This document shows positions 60,106-64,000 of a stretch of 64,000 bases of DNA, in pieces (position 1 is the stretch's first letter; each line of letters begins with the position of its first letter). The position numbers were made by a program, and so were the translations under genes. The notes beneath the pieces are model-generated. The model was not told where the DNA came from and searched no databases. It saw nothing but the letters and a program-made list of their open reading frames with translations. The stretch covers positions 1 to 64,000 of the forward strand of contig NZ_FPJE01000003.1 in NCBI RefSeq assembly GCF_900119185.1, written 5' to 3'. Source of the stretch: Sinomicrobium oceani. GTDB lineage: Bacteria > Bacteroidota > Bacteroidia > Flavobacteriales > Flavobacteriaceae.

Positions 60106-62085
60106 CTACTTCATATCCAGGCTAAATGCTTTAGGCCGTATCATTTCTTCGGTATAGGTATTTCCGAAGCGGTCGGTAACCCTGATTTCCAGGGTGGTGT
60201 CCGGCGCCGATGCTTTTGCTTTGAACAGATGAGCAGTTTTTGTAGTTACAAAAGCCCCTGTAGGTGTGGCTCCTGCATTCAGGCGGAAAGCTTCATAAGA
60301 AACGATGTGCAGGGGATCGAGAGCCTCCACACGTTTGACTTCGAGATGTTTTCCGCTCTCCCGGATTTCCACCTTCCACTTGCTGTCATATCCCCAGACG
60401 TTGATCAATACCTCGTTGTTTATGTTGGGCTGTGCATAAGTCCCTGCATAAACAGCCATGGCATCTTCTGTAGCTTTTGGTGCAAACTCGGCGGCGGTGA
60501 TCTGTACACTGTTCAGGTCATAAGCCCGGAACTGGTAATTTTCGGGATATCCGGCACTTTTATACGACCATTGTATATCGTTTCCGTTGATCTTCCAGAT
60601 ACCATATCCTCCAGGGCTGCCGTCTTTGCAGATATGGTTGCCTGCATATCCGTTTCTGCCGGTCCACCACCAGGTAGCACAAATTGCTGCCGTATTATGC
60701 TCCATAACCGATACCTGGTCTTCGACAGTATAGTTGATATGTGTATGTCCGGTAAGGACATGAACTGTGGAGAAACCGGAGAGACAGTTGATCAGTTCCT
60801 GTCCGTTTTCAAGTGCCAGCCGGTTGACCTGGTTTCCGCTTTCGTCAAGCGTAGGGTTCCGGTACACCGGTGTATGCGTGGCCAATACGATCGGCGTATT
60901 TTTGTCGGTAATCGTCGCGAGGTCCTTTTTTAGCCATTCGATCTGGTCGCGGATCACTTTTTCATTATAATTACGGCTTCCTACGGTTCCTTCGGTTCCT
61001 CCGCTGTTCAGGTATTCCACATCGTCGAGTACGATATAATGCACCTTTCCGAGGTTAAACGAATAGTAGGTCGGGCCTATGATATCGCGGTATTTGTTTT
61101 CGGCCTGCCAGTCGTCAGCATAGTAAGGGTCGTTGTCGTGGTTCCCCATCAGGTTAAAAACAGGGGCATTAAGCCTGTTCATATACGGGATATAATCGTT
61201 AAGACCGAAGTTGTTCTCATACCAGTACAGTTCCCAGGTGAGATCACCGAGGGTCAGCACATATACCCGGGTACCGTCGGCTGCATACTGGTCTATGGTG
61301 GCATTTACGTCCGGTAGTATGGTGCCGGTAAATTGTTCGAGATCGTTATTGCGGTTGGCCAGGTGCCAGTCGGCCATGGAGATCACTACATGTTTTTCAT
61401 TGTCCGTCCGGATCAGGGAAAAGTCTTTTTGTTCTACCGTATTTACACGGCCTCCGAGGCGTTTAAAAAACTGAGGGGCATTTCCGGTAGTGGCTACTTC
61501 ATAATTTCCCGGAACAGAAATAAAGACAAATCCTGTTTCTTTCTGTGAAGGCAGGTAGTAACGTCCCTTCTCGTCGGTAAGGGTAACTTCAAAGCCATCG
61601 GAAACAACCACACCAGGAATTCCTTTTCCATCACTGTAAACCAGGCCTTTGACGGTCATCCCTTCGATATCCGGCAGGTCGGTAACCGGGACGACGTTGA
61701 GAAGGACAGCACCAAGTAAAAGGCTTTTGGTACCCCGGATCACCGTCAAGCGGTATCCGCCGGAGTTTATGGTCTCCGGAACCGGAAAGGTAACGGACTG
61801 TTCTGTAATGGTCGCTACGGGTATTTGAAAGACGGTAGTATCGTCCGAAAGTGCCGCAAGTTCTATCTGGTCCCCTTCCTCAAATCCTTTTCCGCTGAGT
61901 GTAAAATCTCCTCCTGCCATGATATTGAGGCTGGAAGGAAGGGAGACTTTGGTAATTCGAAGTTCATTGATGATCTCCTGTGAATCATCGTCCTGACACC
62001 CGGTAAGCCCGAAACTTACACCGCTAAGGCCTGCAAGGGTGGTTAAACTTCCTATTCGTATAAAATTTCTTCTGGATTGTTTCAT
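60106..62085 (-). CDS. Secreted calcineurin-like phosphoesterase with N- and C-terminal accessory domains
   Basis: The 659-residue protein has a Tat-type signal with lipobox (SRRNFIRIGSLTTLAGLSGV, then LTGC), an IPT/TIG-like and carboxypeptidase-like region (residues about 40-225) and a metallophosphatase core. The core shows ISMADWHLAN (DxH), TLGDLTW (GD), LMGNHDNDP (GNHD), LATHTPVYR (H) and LTGHTHIN (GHxH). A C-terminal domain (about 500-655) of the kind paired with these cores follows. It hydrolyses a phosphate ester or phosphodiester in the periplasm or at the surface. It follows the BACON lipoprotein gene on the same strand after 245 bases and ends convergent with the broken EamA gene. 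Confidence 0.9.
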   Translation of the reverse strand: MKQSRRNFIRIGSLTTLAGLSGVSFGLTGCQDDDSQEIINELRITKVSLPSSLNIMAGGDFTLSGKGFEEGDQIELAALSDDTTVFQIPVATITEQSVTFPVPETINSGGYRLTVIRGTKSLLLGAVLLNVVPVTDLPDIEGMTVKGLVYSDGKGIPGVVVSDGFEVTLTDEKGRYYLPSQKETGFVFISVPGNYEVATTGNAPQFFKRLGGRVNTVEQKDFSLIRTDNEKHVVISMADWHLANRNNDLEQFTGTILPDVNATIDQYAADGTRVYVLTLGDLTWELYWYENNFGLNDYIPYMNRLNAPVFNLMGNHDNDPYYADDWQAENKYRDIIGPTYYSFNLGKVHYIVLDDVEYLNSGGTEGTVGSRNYNEKVIRDQIEWLKKDLATITDKNTPIVLATHTPVYRNPTLDESGNQVNRLALENGQELINCLSGFSTVHVLTGHTHINYTVEDQVSVMEHNTAAICATWWWTGRNGYAGNHICKDGSPGGYGIWKINGNDIQWSYKSAGYPENYQFRAYDLNSVQITAAEFAPKATEDAMAVYAGTYAQPNINNEVLINVWGYDSKWKVEIRESGKHLEVKRVEALDPLHIVSYEAFRLNAGATPTGAFVTTKTAHLFKAKASAPDTTLEIRVTDRFGNTYTEEMIRPKAFSLDMK

Positions 62086-62330
62086 CTGTTTTTTTTCAGT
62101 TGTTTAATTATCGGGTTAACGGGTATTTGCTTATCTTATCTGTAATACCCTATTAACCCGATACCTTTTTTTAATATTATTTCTCCAAGCTGACTTCCGT
62201 TTATTTGCTGTCAGTCATCGAATCCGGTCATACACCAGGTAACCTATTAATCGCATATCCATGAACTCAGTAACTCAATAACCCATCACCAATAAACTAC
62301 GAACGGATCAACTACCCGACTCGCTAACGA

Positions 62331-63569
62331 TCAGTCTATAATTTTAACTTTAATATCATCCAGAAATATCCTGTTCTTGCCTTGTCCGACTCCCCGGAGA
62401 TCGAAATCGCCTCCCAGAAAACGGATTTGTGTATCGGAGGTAGCTCCTGTGATAATAAAGGTATAAGCCCTGTCTTTTGCCCAGATATCGTTTTCTGTTC
62501 CGGCATCGTCTTCTGCTCTGGCATTGGGGATATTGTCGATTACCAGTTGTTCGGTATCGGTATCTCCGGCTCCCAGGACGGATATTTTCAGGATGCGGTC
62601 ATCGACATTACCTCCTGCAGAAATATAGGCTGCTGCTTTGAAAGTAACCTCGAGATTAACGGTCCCTTCGATGTTGAGTTTCGGTGATATGAGGTCGCCA
62701 CCATAGTTTGTTTTTCCGAGTTTGACAAACCCCTGGCGGGCATAGACGAGCTGTTGGTTTCCTGCGGCTTCGTTTGGTGTGCTGTACCATCCGCGTTCCC
62801 GCTCTTCTTGTGTCCATCCGCTGTCGTAACGGGATTCCCCCGAAGTTTCATAGGGAATAGCACTTCCGTAAGCGAGCCAGTTAAAGTTTTCTTCGAGTAT
62901 AATGGCGTTGGACGATTGCGATATGACGATCTGTTGTCGGAGTTCGGGGTAGGCCTCCGAACTTACCGTAACTATGGCGGAACGGCTTTCGTCTTTGTTT
63001 TCGAGGGCCTGTAATCGAATTTCTCCCGCACTGCCCTCGATTTCCGTGAGCCAGCTATCATCATCAATGCTGTATGTCCATGCCACAGTAGATTTTATAC
63101 GGAGACTTACTTCTCCGCCTGCAGCCGGTACGGAAATGCCCTCTTCGGCCCCTTCGATGGTTAAAAAGGGAACATTTTCTTCCTGCTCTACCCGGAAAAG
63201 TACCGGTTGCTCTTCTCCGTTGACCATAAATGCGAAGTTGGCTATTCGCATGGAAGTTGTCAGGTTTTCCGAAACGGTCATTTTAAAGATACCGTCGTCT
63301 TTTCCCTCGGTGGGAAAGACCTTTATCCAGTCAATTTCCTCCTGAGGTACAATCTGCCAGGGGCGGTTGGAACGGACCGTATAACTACCGGTATATGCTG
63401 TCGTTCCCGTGTTCAGTCCTGTCGGGTTCCCTTCGATAAGGAAATACGGATCTCCTGAAAGGCCATCATCATCGTTATGGCACGATATCAGGATAAGGGG
63501 GAAAAACAGGATAGCCGGGAGATGTTTTATCCCTGTTTTAACTATATTGAAAAGATGAAATGTATTCAT
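62331..63569 (-). CDS. BACON-domain surface lipoprotein
   Basis: The 412-residue lipoprotein has a lipobox (FFPLILISC, Cys30) and two BACON-like beta domains (SYTVRSNRPWQIVPQEEIDW to about 130, and VPAAGGEVSLRIKSTVAWTY to about 222). A C-terminal jelly-roll-like domain begins AIILEENFNWLAYGS and ends RIFLDDIKVKI, similar to domains in Bacteroidota surface glycan- or ligand-binding proteins. BACON domains act as binding or spacer modules in SusCD loci. It is encoded 20 bases after the SusD-like gene and before the phosphoesterase, so it probably holds the substrate of the locus at the cell surface. Confidence 0.82.
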   Translation of the reverse strand: MNTFHLFNIVKTGIKHLPAILFFPLILISCHNDDDGLSGDPYFLIEGNPTGLNTGTTAYTGSYTVRSNRPWQIVPQEEIDWIKVFPTEGKDDGIFKMTVSENLTTSMRIANFAFMVNGEEQPVLFRVEQEENVPFLTIEGAEEGISVPAAGGEVSLRIKSTVAWTYSIDDDSWLTEIEGSAGEIRLQALENKDESRSAIVTVSSEAYPELRQQIVISQSSNAIILEENFNWLAYGSAIPYETSGESRYDSGWTQEERERGWYSTPNEAAGNQQLVYARQGFVKLGKTNYGGDLISPKLNIEGTVNLEVTFKAAAYISAGGNVDDRILKISVLGAGDTDTEQLVIDNIPNARAEDDAGTENDIWAKDRAYTFIITGATSDTQIRFLGGDFDLRGVGQGKNRIFLDDIKVKIID

Positions 63570-63589
63570 GCTGTTTTGTTTTGTCTGCG

Positions 63590-64000
63590 TTATTTTCCTT
63601 CTTCGATAGCTTGTTTACTCCACCATACCGGGGTTCTCATATTGTTTTCTCCTCCCATGCGTTCCAGGGCTATTTTGGCATTTTCACCGTTGGTAGCCAT
63701 GGTCGTGGTAGGATATGCAAACCGGGTGGGCAGGATATAATTGTTATAAACCGTACCTCTGCCTATGGTCAATACCGGATATCCGGTACGCCGGTATTCG
63801 TGATAAGCTTCCATACCTACCCAGAACAGGGCCAGGTATTTCTGGTTGGCAATGAGTTCTTCCTTATTCTCCGAAAGGTCCCATGAAGCTAATGGAGAAT
63901 CGAGAAAAACGGTGATGTCGTTCGGGGAAATCTGTACGGGCGTTTCACTGTACTGGCCGAAAGGCGCCCATTTTTCGAGGGAAGCGGTCACAGCATTGGT
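63590..64000 (-). CDS. SusD/RagB-like outer-membrane lipoprotein, C-terminal part (runs off window)
   Basis: The frame is open to the window edge, and about 136 residues of its C-terminus are seen. NKEELIANQKYLALFWVGME, AYHEYRRTGYPVLTIGRG and RFAYPTTTMATNGENAKIAL followed by NNMRTPVWW are typical of the SusD-like_2 type. The body and signal peptide lie beyond 64000, with a SusC gene expected further upstream on the same strand. With the BACON lipoprotein and calcineurin-like phosphoesterase it forms a third SusCD-type locus. Confidence 0.85.
   Translation of the reverse strand, partial: TNAVTASLEKWAPFGQYSETPVQISPNDITVFLDSPLASWDLSENKEELIANQKYLALFWVGMEAYHEYRRTGYPVLTIGRGTVYNNYILPTRFAYPTTTMATNGENAKIALERMGGENNMRTPVWWSKQAIEEGK

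Overview
The window reads as a chromosome segment of a Bacteroidota bacterium, most likely a marine or soil Flavobacteriaceae member. Evidence is the SusC/SusD outer-membrane pairs, a FecI/FecR regulatory pair, a hybrid-two-component-like regulator, DUF3857, DUF1080 and BACON proteins, and Bacteroidota-type -7 boxes (TAnnTTTG). No rRNA or complete tRNA is visible. All family names come from reading motifs; nothing was searched against a database.

Region 1 (1-6.3 kb) is an AT-rich accessory island. It holds an IS21-type end that truncates a GHKL ATPase gene, and an unrecognised 493-aa protein with a HEPN-like Rx4H motif lying between two large imperfect inverted repeats (cassette-like). It also holds an IS1182-type transposase fused in frame to the 3' part of what looks like an nSTAND-type defence NTPase. 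The right border has a tRNA-3'-end-like sequence, tandem 12-mers and a terminator, then about 0.6 kb of non-coding repeats.

Region 2 (6.3-20.2 kb) is a FecI/FecR-controlled SusCD locus: FecR, an STN-domain SusC, SusD, a secreted FAD oxidoreductase, a CstA-like permease, an SGNH esterase whose sequence blocks are circularly permuted, a SASA-type acetylesterase, and a GMC dehydrogenase with its small subunit. Together they suggest import, deacylation and periplasmic oxidation of an acylated carbohydrate. Region 3 (20.4-24.2 kb) is a TetR / ABC1 kinase / DUF2867 reductase / photolyase-related cluster whose last gene is truncated.

Region 4 (24.4-36.2 kb) is a phosphorus-flavoured SusCD locus: a PI-PLC-like lipoprotein, a GDPD-alkaline phosphatase fusion, SusD and SusC. 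An HTCS-like regulator that has lost its kinase phosphoacceptor lies upstream. I suggest that these genes form a phospholipid or glycerophosphodiester utilisation system. Region 5 (36.3-53.2 kb) holds ketopantoate reductase, a frameshifted MBL hydrolase, HxlR, a DUF3857 transglutaminase, an RND efflux operon with AraC regulators, an SDR, a secreted peroxiredoxin, a spondin-domain lipoprotein, TetR and a decayed HAD gene.

Region 6 (53.5-64 kb) holds a DUF1080 lipoprotein, a Tat-type Gfo/Idh/MocA oxidoreductase and a GH29 fucosidase preceded by a 162-bp palindrome. These are followed by an acetyltransferase-like / MarR / EamA operon (EamA broken) with a paired operator around its promoter, and by the end of another SusCD-type locus (SusD-like, BACON lipoprotein, calcineurin-like phosphoesterase). 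Three copies of one short inverted-repeat element (24.3, 58.2 and 60.0 kb) sit at gene ends. Two of them are inverted relative to each other and bracket about 34 kb. Gene decay is frequent: at least six genes are truncated, frameshifted or carry stops.
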